Assembly: GCA_032207245.1 (NCBI GenBank)
Contig: CM063503.1
Location: 54,677,517 to 54,741,516, forward strand
DNA from: Pardosa pseudoannulata
Taxonomy: Eukaryota > Arthropoda > Arachnida > Araneae > Lycosidae
Direction of reading: 5' to 3'
DNA length: 64,000 bases
Both the position numbers and the translations under genes were made by a program. Numbering within the stretch: position 1 is the stretch's first letter; the number at the start of each line of letters is the position of its first letter. This document shows positions 45,240-58,899 of this stretch, in pieces. The notes under the pieces were generated by a model that had not been told where the DNA came from, made no database searches, and saw only the letters and a list, made by a program, of their open reading frames with translations.

Positions 45240-48200
45240 CGACATAAAATAAAATGGTGAACTCACTCCATAATGAAATTTTTACAAATTCTATAATAAA
45301 CCTCTATATAAAAATATTTAGTTTCATCATTTCTAGTAGTATATTTTATTAAAAATTATAAAAGATATACGGTAAAAAATAAAATTCATTTACATACAGG
45401 ATTATTAGAAAGTAAATTTTTATTTTAAGTTAAGAATAGGTATCTTTTTTTATTCTATAAACAAATAAAATTTTAATAAATATATATGATATTTTAAAAT
45501 AAAAACGTAGGATTGTTATAAACTGATATTTAAGAAAATATTCTTTATCTTACTATAAAATAAAATATATCGCTCATATTAATATAATTAAGGTTCACAT
45601 AATTAAAGATAATCTATTTTGTAATAAAATTTAGTCTCTAATTTATAAATTTCAAACATTTTTCGCTGCTTTGTGGATATAATCTGTGTTTTTTGATAAA
45701 AGTATTGTTTCATATAAAAATATTAGATTTTTTTATAAAGTTTGATATTTCTTAATAATTTTATAAACAATTTATTCCAAACAAAGATTTGAAATCAAAA
45801 ATGGATAATGGAGACAATTTAGCTAAAAAAAAAAAAAAAACTTTTTATCCATTTGCCATAAGATAAAATTATGAGCTCTTTCCATAATGAAATTTTTATA
45901 AATTGTTTAATAAACCTCTATATAAATTTATTTAGCTTCATCATTTCTAGTAGTATATTTTATCAAAAGTATAAAAGATATACACTAAAAAATAAAATTC
46001 ACTTACAGACAGAATAAATTTTCAAATATTAGAAGCTAAATTTTTATTTTAAGTTAAGAATAAGTATATATTTTTTGTATTTTACAAACACCTAAAATTT
46101 TAAAAAGGTGTATGATATTTTAAATTAAAAAACTTAAGACTGTTATAAACTGATATATAAAAAATATTCTTTATCTTACTATAAAACAAAATATATCGCT
46201 CATATTAATATAATTAACACATTGTGTGTGGGTATATTTCGCAGCGGAATTGTACCGGGAGCTGGCGTTTTGGGCGTAAATTTAGTTATTCAGTTAAATC
46301 TCAATAGATCGAAAATTATTTAATTTTTTAACCAACTTTTCGTATTTTATATTGAAATATATAAACAAATATATAAATAGAAATATATAAATAACAACTC
46401 TAAGATTTTTGTAAACAAAAAATGTACATTTTAGTGGATAAATTTATAATAGTATCTTAAATATGAAAAATCAAATAGAAATAGTAGTATGTAGCAGTTT
46501 TCGAACCGGAACTGAACGAAAACCGAAAAAACATTTTTAATGAAAAAACTGAACGAAAAAAATATCGGTTTATTTCGGTTCGATATATCTTTCAGTCATT
46601 TTGTTATGTTACCAACTTATCAATATTTTCTAATTTAACGTCAACTTATAATTATCATTACATGTATACTGCTATTTTCTATTTTGATATTTTTGAAAGA
46701 GCGTTTTTGGTTTGAAATTTATTACGAGACACAGAAGTAAATCAGTGAAAATTAGAAGATATATTAATAATAGATGCAATTTTATATGTTATAAATAATA
46801 TATTTTTTACATAATTATTCCAAAATGCACGATTGAGATCAAAAAATGTCAATATGAAGTATCAAATGATTTTGATAATAGATAACAATGCCAATGCTCG
46901 GCTCTTATCGTACCTGCTTTTTGTATCAATTACATAGTACCAATTAAAAAAAGAATAAAATCTTCAAATTTTGATAAATTACATTTTTTGTTTATGACAG
47001 AATTATATTTAGTACAAATAAGAATATACATAAAATAATTTTTATTTAGAACTGAAAAAAAATTATTTTTAAAATAATCCGAAAACCGTTTTTTTGAAAA
47101 ACCGGAATGAATATATTAATTTTTTATTTGAAAACAAAAAAAAATTACGGTTCGAATTATGTAGTTTTAATTTTTTCGAATTATGTTATATATAAACATT
47201 TTTACATTATAAACAAACGAAAAGAGCAATCATAAAACTAATGATGTTTTAGAGTGGGGTAACGTTCAAAGCATTTTCCTCTATGCAGAGGTACAAGGCA
47301 AAACCGTATTAGTACTTGACCCGCGCTCAAGTATCAATCGTCAGGAAACGTACTAGTACGTGTCCCGCGTACAATGTGTTAAGGTTCACATAATTAAAAA
47401 TAATATATTTTATAAAAAAAATAGTCTCTAATTTATAAATTCCAAAAATCTTTCCCTGTTTTGTGGATTTATATACATTTTACTTTGTGTATATAATCTG
47501 TGTTTTTTGATAAAAGTATTGCTTCATATAAAAGTATTAGATTTTTTTATAAACTTAGATATATCTTAAAAATTTAGGAAACATTTCATTCTAAACAAAG
47601 CAATTGAATCAAAAATGGATAATAAAGACAATTCAGCTCAAAAAATACTATCCTTCCTTAAGCATAATTAAGTAAACTGTACCCATGCATGTTAAGATTA
47701 ATTCACACTAAAAATAATTTTTTAAAGTATGCAGTTAAGGTTCACATAATTAAAAATAATATATTTTATAAAAAAAATAGTCTCTAATTTATAAATTCCA
47801 AAAATCTTTCCCTGTTTTGTGGATTTATATACATTTTACTTTGTGTATATAATCTGTGTTTTTTGATAAAAGTAATGCTTCATATAAAAGTATTAGATTT
47901 TTTTTATAAAGTTAGATATATCTTAAAAATTTAGGAAACATTTCATTCTAAACAAAGCAATTGAATCAAAAATGGATAATAAAGACAATTCAGCTCAAAA
48001 AATACTATGCTTCCTTAAGCATAATTAAGTAAACTGTACCCATGCATGTTAAGATTAATTCACACTAAAAATAATTTTTTAAAGTATGCAGTTAAGGTTC
48101 ACATAATTAAAAATAATATATTTTATGAAAAAATTAGTCTCTAATTTATAAATTCCAAAAATCTTTCGCTGTTTTGTGGATTTATATACTTTTTACTTTG

Positions 48201-50215
48201 TGTATATAATCTGTGTTTTTTGATAAAAGTATTGCTTCATATAAAAGTATTAGATTTTTTTTATAAAGTTAGATATATCTTAAAAATTTAGGAAACATTT
48301 CATTCTAAACAAAGCAATTGAATCAAAAATGGATAATAAAGACAATTCAGCTCAAAAAATACTATGCTTCCTTAAGCATAATTAAGTAAACTGTACCCAT
48401 GCATGATAAGATTAATTCACACTAAAAATAATTTTTTAAAGTATGCAGTTAAGGTTCACATAATTAAAAATAATATATTTTATAAAAAAAATTAGTCTCT
48501 AATTTATAAATTCCAAAAATCTTTCGTTGTTTTGTGGATTTATATACTTTTTACTTTGTGTATATAATCTGTGTTTTTTGATAAAAGTATTGCTTCATAT
48601 AAAAGTATTAGATTTTTTTATAAACTTAGATATATCTTAAAAATTTAGGAAACATTTCATTCTAAACAAAGCAATTGAATCAAAAATGGATAATAAAGAC
48701 AATTCAGCTCAAAAAATACTATGCTTCCTTAAGCATAATTAAGTAAACTGTACCCATGCATGATAAGATTAATTCACACTAAAAATAATTTTTTAAAGTA
48801 TGCAGTTAAGGTTCACATAATTAAAAATAATATATTTTATAAAAAAAATTAGTCTCTAATTTATAAATTCCAAAAATCTTTCGTTGTTTTGTGGATTTAT
48901 ATACTTTTTACTTTGTGTATATAATCTGTGTTTTTTGATAAAAGTATTGCTTCATATAAAAGTATTAGATTTTTTTATAAACTTAGATATATCTTAAAAA
49001 TTTAGGAAACATTTCATTCTAAACAAAGCAATTGAATCAAAAATGGATAATAAAGACAATTCAGCTCAAAAAATACTATCCTTCCTTAAGCATAATTAAG
49101 TAAACTGTACCCATGCATGTTAAGATTAATTCACACTAAAAATAATTTTTTAAAGTATGCAGTTAAGGTTCACATAATTAAAAATAATATATTTTATGAA
49201 AAAATTAGTCTCTAATTTATAAATTCCAAAAATCTCGCTGTTTTGTGGATTTATATACTTTTTACTATGTGTATATAATCTGTGTTTTTTGATAAAAGTA
49301 TTGCTTCATATAAAAGTATTAGATTTTTTTATAAACTTAGATATATCTTAAAAATTTAGGAAACATTTCATTCTAAACAAAGCAATTGAATCAAAAATGG
49401 ATAATAAAGACAATTCAGCTCAAAAAATACTATCCTTCCTTAAGCATAATTAAGTAAACTGTACCCATGCATGATAAGATTAATTCACACTAAAAATAAT
49501 TTTTTAAAGTATGCAGTTAAGGTTCACATAATTAAAAATAATATATTTTATAAAAAATTAGTCTCTAATTTATAAATTCCAAAAATCTTTCGCTGTTTTG
49601 TGGATTTATATATATTTTACTTTTTGTACATAATCTGTTTTTTGATAAAATTATTGCTTCATATAAAAGTATTAGATTTTTTTATAAACTTAGATATATC
49701 TTAAAAATTTAGGAAACATTTTATTCTAAACAAAGCAATTGAATCAAAAATGGATAATAAAGACAATTGAGCTCAAAAAATAATATACTTCCTTAAGCAA
49801 AATTAAGTAAACTGTATCCATGCATGATAAGATTAATTCACACTAAAAATAATTTTAAAATATGCAGTTAATTCACATAATTAAAAATAATGTATCTATA
49901 AAAAATTATCTCAATTTATAAATTCCAAAATCTTTCGCTGTTTTGTGGATTTATATATATTTATTTTGTATATAATCTGTTTTTTTGATAAAAGTATTGC
50001 TTCATATAAAAGTATTAGATTTTTTTTATAAAGTTGACATATCTAAAAAATTTAGGAAACATTTTATTCTAAACAAAGCAATTGAATCAAAAATGGATAA
50101 TAAAGACAATTGAGCTCAAAAAATAATATACTTCCTTAAGCAAAATTAAGTAAACTGTATCCATGCATGATAAGATTAATTCACACTAAAAATAATTTTT
50201 TAAAGTATGCAAAAA
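45240..50215. repeat. Compound tandem array: two ~610-bp long units, then eight ~357-bp short units
   Basis: Short units begin at AGGTTCACATAATTAAAAATAAT (about 47382, 47737, 48093, 48450, 48808, 49165, 49520, and degenerate at 49868) and include TAGTCTCTAATTTATAAATT, TAATCTGTGTTTTTTGATAAAAGTA, ATTCTAAACAAAGCAATTGAATC and GTAAACTGTACCCATGCATG. The left part (45240-46213) shares the first ~230 bases of the unit (from 45606) but continues with a different ~370-base segment that itself occurs twice. Short units are almost identical, with variant markers (CTATCCTTCC or CTATGCTTCC, GCATGTTAAG or GCATGATAAG). The rightmost two are more diverged. Confidence 0.93.
46218..47378. mobile_element. TTAA-target element, 1161 bp, same family as 43534
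   Basis: The left terminus is CACATTGTGTGTGGGTATA and the right is GTCCCGCGTACAATGTG, flanked by TTAA at 46214-46217 and 47379-47382. The pre-insertion sequence survives in the neighbouring unit at about 45590-45615 (AATATAATTAAGGTTCACATAATTAAAG). Compared with the 567-bp copy it keeps both terminal regions, while its interior (about 46390-47215) is different sequence containing ACCGGAACTGAACGAAAACCG and a mirrored CGAAAACCG motif. No transposase frame is visible. Confidence 0.92.
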
Positions 50216-50219
50216 AAAA

Positions 50220-51050
50220 AAGAATTCACAGGAAAATTAGATAACTATTTATTACTGAAAAGTGATCAATTTTATAAAATGAACTTAACATTTATATATT
50301 TGTAAAAAATGCGAAAAAAAGAATATCCTTTGAAAGAAAGAAGCATCAAAAACCAGATTGTATTCCCTGTTTTGTTCAATTCTTGCTGTTAAATGTCATT
50401 TAAGCCCCTTCAAAAATAAATAACGTATTTTCTGTCAAATTTCCAATTCACTTTTTTTCATTTTTTTTATAGATTCTCGCGTTTCCACGTCGTCAGAACT
50501 CCTGCAGTTAAGCTCAAAATATCACAAGAAAGGAAAAAAATGAATCACAAGTTAATGACGTCCAAGAAATCCAAATCGGGTAGGTGAAACTAGATTATCA
50601 CACATTAGAAGCAAATAATGCATGAATTTTGAAATACTAGCTTTCCTTTTTTTTCAAAAACCTTAGAAAAAAAATGGGGAGAAAAAGTAGCAGTCATATG
50701 TCACAAACAGTTCCTCCCCTCTCCCCGTTTCGTCAAAAACGCCGAGGTATCGTAACAGAAACCCTCCTTGGAATCTTGATTACAAAATCAATTGTATAAG
50801 ATTATTCATAATGTCCAAAACATTCACGTTAAACCGGCTGTTTGGAAGTTCTTTCTACTAAGGTATCTTGAAAGAATATCCGTCATTACAAGAGCTTTAA
50901 AAGATTAAAAAACAAAAAGTCATCGAAATTTCCGAAAGGAAAAAAAAAACAGACTCGAGAGATGCATTTATTTCCACAGAGTGAGTTTTTCACGAAACTC
51001 AGGTTTTTTCAAACCCATTATCGATATAATTTTTTAAGCCTTGTTTAATT
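50220..51050. other. Non-coding stretch with moderately GC-rich patches
   Basis: 50460-50600 and 50690-50790 are less AT-rich (for example CCTCCCCTCTCCCCG), but contain stops in all frames and no splice pairs. Confidence 0.4.
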
Positions 51051-51054
51051 ATTT

Positions 51055-52190
51055 GATTTGTCTAGCCAGTTGTAGTGAAGAAAATTAACTTTCTTGTTCT
51101 CCGAGGTGCTTTTTTTTCCTTATATCTTGACGATTATTTTCCCCTTACATTTTAAATAGAAATGCGATTTTCTTAAATTTATTGTACATGGATTAATTAT
51201 TTTATATAAGTATCCAGCAGAAGTTATAAAAAAGTAATGATTAGTGGTGCATCTAGACACTGATAAAAAATGTAATTGTGCTGCAAATTGTATCGAAATG
51301 ATTAATTACAAATGGTTTATTTTAATTCACTGTTATGATGATTGGACTGGAAAAGTGATGATTCAGAAATGATATTTTTTTGCTTATTACAATAAGTTTC
51401 ATAATAACGTTATGCAGAAAATTAATTTTTTAATGTGGACTGTGTGAGTTACAAAGCTTTTTTTAAAATTTATATTCTTAAAGTTATGGCAATTTTTTAC
51501 TCACAAACATTAAAATAAAACAAAATTATTCTAAAATTATTTTTATAAATCAGATATATTTTTAAATGATTTGGATTTTTAATTAATTTTTAAAGTTAAG
51601 TTTGTTGCTATGCAAACCTGAGAAATCAACCTCCAGTGATCTTTCAATGATTTGCCTAGCCAGTTGCAGTGAATAAAATTAATTTTCTTGTTCTCCGAGA
51701 TGCTTTTTTTTTCCTTATAGCTTCACGATTATTTTCGATTTACCTTTTAAATAGAAATGCGATTTTCTTCAATTTATTGTACATGTCTTAATTATTTTAT
51801 ATAAGTATTCAACAGAAGTTATAAAAAAGTAATGATTAGCGGTGCATCTACACACTGATAAAAAATGTAATTGTGCTGCAAATTGTATCGAAATGATTAA
51901 TTGCAAATGGTTTATTTTAATTCACGGTTATGATGATTGGACTGGAAAAGTGATGATTCAAAAATGATATTTTTTGCTTATTACAATAAGTTTCATAACA
52001 ACGTTATGAAGAAAATTAATTTTTTAATGTGGACTGTGTAAGTTACAAAACTTTTTTAAAAATTTACTTTCTTAGAGTTATGCAATTTTTTAGGCACAAA
52101 CATTAAAATAAAACAAAATTATCCTAAAATTCTTTTTAAAAAATAGATATATTTTTAAATGATTTAATTTTTTTATTAATTTTTAAAGTT
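51055..52190. repeat. Two-copy tandem duplication, about 592 bp
   Basis: TGTCTAGCCAGTTGTAGTGAA at 51059 recurs as TGCCTAGCCAGTTGCAGTGAA at 51651. Both copies contain TTTCTTGTTCTCCGAG-TGC, GGTGCATCTA-ACACTGATAAAAAATG and TGATGATTGGACTGGAAAAGTGATG. Identity is high with scattered substitutions. Confidence 0.92.
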
Positions 52191-52429
52191 CTGTTAGCGG
52201 CTTAATATTTTATAGATAATTTTTTTTACCAAAGCTACTAATATATATCGTTTTTACAATTATAAACCCTTCACTCTGTTTTCACAAACAAAAATGTTAC
52301 CACATCTTGTAATAATAATACTATATACCATCATAATATACTATATATCATACTATATATATCATATTATTTCATCTAATATTTGATATGAAAGTTTGTT
52401 GAGATTGTAAAACAGTTGCTATACAAACG

Positions 52430-53540
52430 TAATAAATCAACCTCCAGCGCTCTTTCAATGTATTTTTATATAAGAAAACTATTTTATAGTTTAGATAAAT
52501 TTTTAATGAGACTTTTTAACAGGATAAAAATGCCAAAATATATTTTCTCATGTTTAACCTGCAATGTAACAAGTTATTTTTACAGATTCTAAAACAATTG
52601 CTATGCGGTTCTAAATAATAAAGTTCAACTCAAAATTATTCTAAAATTCAACTTAAATATCAGATCCTTTGTAAAAGAAATTTCTTCATTTAAAACAACT
52701 TCTATTATTGATTTAATATATCATCAATTCTTACAAAATTTTTAATAATACTAATGCATTTGTACAGCATGTTTAATAAGACTTTTTAACAAGATAAAAA
52801 GGCCAAAACATATTATCTCATGTTTAACCTGCAATGTAACAAGTTATTTTTTCAAATTCTAAGTCAATTGCTATGCGGTTCTCATTAATAAAGTTTGATA
52901 CAAAATTATTCTAAAATTAAACTTAAAGATAAGATCATTTTAAAAATTTTATTCTTCATTTAAAAAACTTCTCTTATCGACTTAATATATCACCAATTCT
53001 TACAAAATTTTTAATTATACTAATACATGTGTACAACATGTTTAATAAGACTTTTAAAAAGATAAAAATGCCTCATCATTATTATCTCATGTTTAACCTG
53101 CAATGTAACAAGTTATTTTTCCAGACTCTAAAACAATTGCTATGCGGTTCTAAATAATAAAGTTCAACACAAAATAATTCTAAAATTATAAAAAAAATTT
53201 TATTTAAAAAAACTTCTCTTATCGACTTAATATATCACCAATTCTTACGAAATTTTTAATAATACTAATATATGTGTGCAACATGTTTAATAAGACTTTT
53301 TAACAAGATGAAAAGGCCAAAACATATTATCTCATGTTTAACTTGCAATGTAACAAGTTATTTTTTCAGATTCTAAAACAATTGCTATGCGGTTCTAATT
53401 CATAAAGTTCAATACAAAATTATTCTAAAATTCAACTTAATCAGATCATTTTTAAAATTTTTTTCTTAATTTAAAAAACTTCTCTTATTGACGTAATATA
53501 TCATCAATTCCTTCAAAATATTTAATAATACTACTCCATG
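52430..53540. repeat. Tandem array, about 260-bp unit, four copies
   Basis: GTTTAACCTGCAATGTAACAAG recurs at about 52553, 52829, 53091 and (as ACTTGCAATG) 53337, each followed by CAATTGCTATGCGGTTCT and preceded by AATAAGACTTTTTAACA-GAT or a close variant. Copies differ by small deletions. Confidence 0.9.
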
Positions 53541-55180
53541 TGTACAAGGTGTATCTAACGTTTTATGAGAAGAAAATGGGAAAAAATATATTTCATGTGC
53601 AACGTTCATGTAAAATTTGGTATAGAAGTTACCTTTCAGATTGTGAAAAAATAGCTACTCAGACCTGATGAATCAAGCTCCATTGCTCTTTCGATGTTTT
53701 TCTTAAGATGACAATATTCTTAAAGAAGTCCTTCTACATTGGCATAGGTAAATTAAGGTAAAGTCCAAACTTTCACTGAACTGTAACTTACAGACTATAA
53801 AATATTTCCATTTTTTAAAAATTTAAACCAACTAAATAGTAACCAATTATGTTAAAAAATGTTTTATGAAATACTGAAGCTAAAAGAGAAGAAAAATGGA
53901 CAAGGCGCAAAGAATATTATTAAACTTTTTTGTTAATTTTTAATATTAAGTTAAAATTATTTTATATAAATTTTTTGTGGTTAATTTAGTGCCACATCAA
54001 TTTGCATGAGTTCTGCTAGTAAAAAAAAATACAGAAATGCATTATAATATCCAACGTACCTTTAAGGCGATTGAATTTAGTATAAATAAATCTAATCTTT
54101 CGTAAAAATATGTTTTTACATAACTTTTACTCCCCCATAAAAATGAAATGAATTGCTACAATTACTGCTATAAAAATTGTAATTGCTGTCAAATGTTTCA
54201 AATCATTAATATGATACTCATGGATTAAACCATAAAATATTCAGAAAATAGCTTAAATATTGTCATGTATTTTACGAAATTATTTTCCACACAGTTCATT
54301 TAATGTATTTACTACAGAATTTAATAATTATTAATAAAAAATTTATGGATTTCCACACTGTTTATTCTCACATTTACAGATTATTTTTTGGATATTAAGG
54401 GAGGCATGTGTTTAGATAAAGAAACTATTAATGATGCATTAACAATACAAACGGATAAGAGGCCTGCACCAAAAATACTAAACTTTATTAATATTTCTTT
54501 TTGTATATTTTACTGACCTAGATTATGGAGTTTACATTAAACATTTTAATTACTAGAAAATCACCCATCATGGTACGACGGGTACAAATTGCCTCTTCGA
54601 GAGGTAATGAGGTCACACTACACTATCTTGACTATACCACACTAATTTCGGAACGAAGATGAATTGCCTTTAGTAGGCTGGTACGTTACTACTGCAATGG
54701 TATTAATACAAGCAATGAATAGTCTTTGAACAATAAACCAGAAATAAACCACTTTTTTTTAAACCATGAAATTCCTTGATTTTATCCGATATGATACTTT
54801 ACCGGTACTTACAATTTACACAATATGCGTTTTGATTCGAGTTATGGTAACAAATATAATTCACAAAATAAGTAAATATTTAGAAGTTTTAAAATTTTCA
54901 CCAAACCGATCGATCATATATATGAAAACATTGAAAAAATATTTATTGTTGAACCAAGTGTTAAAGTTTAAAGTCTTTTGTGTATATACTGATTCATAAT
55001 CAACCTTGGATTAAATTCCGTCTAACCTCCAATATTAACAAAATAAAAAATTTACAACCTCTAAATTATTCACTAAGCAGTACATCCTAGAAATGAAGAA
55101 AAAAATAAATGTTTATCAATGGATTAATATATTTTAGGAGGTGGGATCACATGAAATCGTTACCTGATGAGTTACCCGGG
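53541..55180. other. AT-rich non-coding stretch
   Basis: A patch at 54560-54715 is richer in GC (CATGGTACGACGGGTAC, CTCTTCGAGAGG) and may be an element scrap. The frame at 54766-54999 lacks splice context and recognisable content. Confidence 0.4.
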
Positions 55181-55183
55181 ATA

Positions 55184-55545
55184 TTATATTAGTAACTGTA
55201 TGTACAACATATCAGTTAATTTTATCCAAAGCAATTTTGTGTAATTCTCTCGAGAGTACGGCAATTGAACGGACTTTACAGAAGCTGACTGAAGAAACAC
55301 TGGGGCATTAGCAAAAAGTTCACAATTTAGTATAGCTCCCTCCACAAGAAACAGCATAGGACAGTATGATTCAAAGCACAGAACACACAAAAACACAGTG
55401 AACGCTAATTCACTACAGTGTGACGAGCAAGGCAACACATCTTTTGACTCTGAAATCGTCTGACAACAGGCGACAAACTGAGCCATATTTAGACATTGCC
55501 AGAGCTTCCGTACTTTAAAGGTTCAAAAAGTATCTGGACACTCAA
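55184..55545 (-). mobile_element. Unidentified 100-codon frame beside a Tc1/mariner-like terminus
   Basis: The minus strand has an ATG-started frame from 55486 to 55184. The predicted peptide is cysteine- and hydrophobic-rich (MAQFVACCQTISESKDVLPC, later FLCVLCFESYC). Just upstream on the same strand (55500-55545) is GAGTGTCCAGATACTTTTTGAACC, which resembles Tc1/mariner inverted repeats of the AAAGTATnTGGACA type. The opposite terminus was not found. GC content is clearly above that of the flanks. This is probably the 5' part of a DNA transposon and not a host gene. Confidence 0.35.
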
Positions 55546-55684
55546 AATGTGTTACCTATATTCTCACCAAGTCGCCAAATATATAGCTGTTAGAAGCCTC
55601 TCCAGGAAGCTAAACTAGGCATATTTACAAGTTTCATAACAATATATTTTATAAAGATAAAAATATCAATGTTTGATATTCCTA

Positions 55685-55790
55685 AGCAACATGGTCCAGA
55701 GATTGACCTAGGAGGTAAAACGTTGCCAGTTGGTAACCCGTCGGTTCGAATCTAACTACTGGCACGGGTGTTCGTAGCCTTTCAAATTTC
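55685..55790 (+). mobile_element. tRNA-derived SINE head, fragment
   Basis: TGGTCCAGAGATTGACCTAGGAGG followed by GTCGGTTCGAATCTAACTACTGGC has A-box-like and B-box-like spacing, and then GGGTGTTCGTAGCC resembles the body of the SINEs at 33 kb. Stem pairing is too poor for a functional tRNA. Confidence 0.6.
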
Positions 55791-55799
55791 AATTCAGAT

Positions 55800-56540
55800 A
55801 ATAGCTATCAGTAAATTTTCAGAGATATTGTAAATAATATATAGTATTAGTGAAATAGACAATTTTTTTGTTTAATAGAAATTTTATTCAAATTCAAAGA
55901 AAATCTAAAAAAATCTCCGTTTGCTATATTCAGTTTAAACAATATTTCTTGTCCAAGTAGGTAAAACTAATGTTGCACATAATTATTTCGTAAAATACAA
56001 TATATTTTACCATCTCTTCAGTTTAGTATTATACTTCTATCTTTCAAGTTAATCCGGAACTAGATTCTGATTCATCCATCATGACTAAATGACACGACAC
56101 TAAACTGTTCAGTGTCAAATAATAGATCTTATTGATCTATTCATCTCAATTTAATCTTACTATCTACTTACAAACCCGACATTTTAAGATTTTGTTGGAA
56201 GGGGAGAGGATATAGAAAAGTTCTTTTTAACTTCTCGTATTCGGGAACAATAAAATAGATTGTAGGTAGGTTTAAAAAAATTAAAGGTTCCTATGCTTTA
56301 AAAATTTCTAAGTAAAAGGAAACTTATAGAGAAATAACTAACAAATTCCTCAGAAATAATACCATAAACTTGTCATAGGGCAGTCTCAATGATATATTAC
56401 TCTATACTGTTGTTTAGTGAGCATTTATAATTATTGCACAAAATTGATTTTTGTAAATAATGATTATTATTCATTGTAATGTTTAAAAATACTAGTATTT
56501 AGACGCAATGGTATGATAGTGATAGCCTAAGACGAGCTTT
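55800..56540. other. AT-rich non-coding stretch
   Basis: No feature recognised. Confidence 0.45.
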
Positions 56541-56544
56541 TCTT

Positions 56545-57290
56545 GTTTTGAAGGATTTTAAAATGGAGAATTATTTAATAATTTTCAATTTTTTTAATTA
56601 GAAAACCTTTATTAAAAACAAACATGTAATTAGAAATATTTTTAAGAGTGTAAGATAAAAACAATAAATATGAATTGCAAATACCATGGGAAATTATCAC
56701 TTAAATTTATTTGCATATAGTAAAATGATGAGTATTTATGCTCAGCATGATTTTGTAACTTCAAATTTTTAACATATTATTGACAACTGGATTACACGAA
56801 ACTAAACACGATGAATATATTTAAAGGTTATATAAAAAAATATTTATCACCTTTCTGTTAATTATAAAATCTTTTATTTAACAGGCAACTTGTGAAATAT
56901 TAAGAAATTTTGTTGAACTGTTATATTGAAGGATTTTAAAATGAAAAATTATTTAATAATTTTCAATTTTTCTATTTAGAAAACCTTTATAATAAAACAA
57001 ACATGCAATTAGAAATATTTCTAAGAGTTTAAGAAAAAAGCAATAAATATGAATTGCTGACACATACCATGGAAAAGTATTGTTTAAATTTCTTTGCATA
57101 TATCAAGATGTTGAGCGCTTATATTCAGCATGATTTAGTAACAATTTTTTAGCATATTATTGACAGATAAGTTATACGAAACTAATAACGATGGATATAT
57201 TAGAAAATATTCATCACCTTTCCGTTAATTACGAGATCTATTATTTAGCAGGCAACTTGTGAAATAGTAAGAAATTTTGTTGAACTTCTA
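56545..57290. repeat. Two-copy tandem duplication, about 378 bp
   Basis: GAAGGATTTTAAAATGGAGAATTATTTAATAATTTTCAA at about 56550 recurs at 56929. Both copies continue with AGAAAACCTTTAT, ACAATAAATATGAATTG or close variants, ATACCATGG, CAGCATGATTT and AGGCAACTTGTGAAAT-GTAAGAAATTTTGTTGAAC or its equivalent. Confidence 0.9.
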
Positions 57291-57990
57291 CTTTTCTAAT
57301 ATAATTTAGTGTATGTTAGGAGAACCTGCTGTACCTCGAACAGGTATCTAGGTTCTAAGACGTTTTCAATGAATCTTTTTGAATGTTTAGGTTTTAATTA
57401 TAGACTTGATTGTAAAATTGTTGAGTAGATAAAAGTATAAAGACAATTTCCATACTATTACTGTTGATTTTGTACCTAAATAAAATGTCTCTCAAAGTAT
57501 TATGACTTTTCCTTTTTTTCCAGGTGAACTATATCATATTTTAACCCTGAATTATTTTTACCTCTAAATCAGATAAAATTTACAAATGTAATAGTTCTAA
57601 AACCGCGACAGTTAACTTTGCGCCTAGATAAAGCGTAAACCAGAAATGTTTGAACAGTCTATACATTGTGTATCTTTAAAGATACATTTATAAAAGATAA
57701 TTATGTTATTCATACAATTATTTGATTTTTTACTACTTGCATACCTGACTACATACTATCATAATACCCCCAGAATTAGCCAGTATTATAGTAAAAAAAT
57801 AACTCTTTCATTTCATTTCACTCCCATTGTTTCTGATCTTTTCAAGCATAAATAAATCTTAGCTTTAAATACCTTGCCATGTAACTCACCGAAATTAACA
57901 TTGGGTATATTTTTCTATAGGGGCTATACAAAAAAACCTTGATTTCTTACCCTCTTTACCTCATCATAATTGAGAGCTGCATAAACAGAT
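57291..57990. other. AT-rich non-coding stretch
   Basis: No feature recognised. Confidence 0.45.
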
Positions 57991-57994
57991 CATC

Positions 57995-58895
57995 TAACGC
58001 ATATTTGTAAAGACACTGAAGTGATAAGGGAAAATTTTCATTTCCATGTACACTTCAAGACAACGTTAAAAAAACAAAGATTTCTAAGTGAGATTTGTTT
58101 TTTTAAAATTCTCATATAGCAGGTGAAAATCAATTCTTATTCAAGAATTCTTAACGATTATTATTCAGACAGACCTTTTTAATGGAGACTACGAGGGATT
58201 AAATTTTTAGAGATTAAATTTTACAGGTTATTTTTAAAGCTTTTATTCAATAAAATTACAGGGGCAATACTAAAACTAAGTTTAGTATTACCCAATTTAC
58301 TAATAAAAATATTATATTGAGACCTGCTTATAGTTCTAAAAAGCACTATTTCTCATTTCAGAATGGTACTGAAAGTTTTATAGTAGATGATAATCATGGT
58401 GTAAAATACTGAAATACTTAATCTACAAATTCAATGGAGACTACAAGGGACTAAATTTATAGTGATTCCATTTTACAGGTTATTTTTAAAGCTTTTATTC
58501 AATAATATTATAGTCTACAAAACTAAGTTTAATATTACACAATTTACTAATATAATTTTGTATTGAGACCTGCTTACCGTTCTAAAAAAACACTATTTCT
58601 CATTTCAGAATGGTACTGAAAGTTTCATGCTAGATGATAAGCATGGTGTCAAATACCGAAATACTTAAACTACAAAATACTGACTGCTAAACTGACTGCA
58701 AAATACTGAAGAGATAATGGGAAATTTTCATTGCCATACGCACATCAACACAAAGCAAGAACTTTAAAGTGAATTTGATTTCGTGAAACCTGTTCGAATA
58801 ACAGGTGCAAATCAATTCCTATTCATGATATCTCGCTTGCTGATGTCATTATTAGCGATTATTACTGGGACAGATCGTTTCCATAGAAACCAGCA
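57995..58895. repeat. Nested duplications: ~253-bp tandem pair between two diverged flanking copies
   Basis: ATGGAGACTACGAGGGA-TAAATTT (58182) recurs at 58434 with CAGGTTATTTTTAAAGCTTTTATTCAATAA, GAGACCTGCTTA and CACTATTTCTCATTTCAGAATGGTACTGAAAGTTT. The outer segments 58013-58190 and 58695-58895 also match each other (CTGAAG-GATAA-GGGAAATTTTCATT, AGGTGAAAATCAATTC-TATTCA). The duplications are therefore of two ages, one inside the other. Confidence 0.85.
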
Positions 58896-58899
58896 GGGG

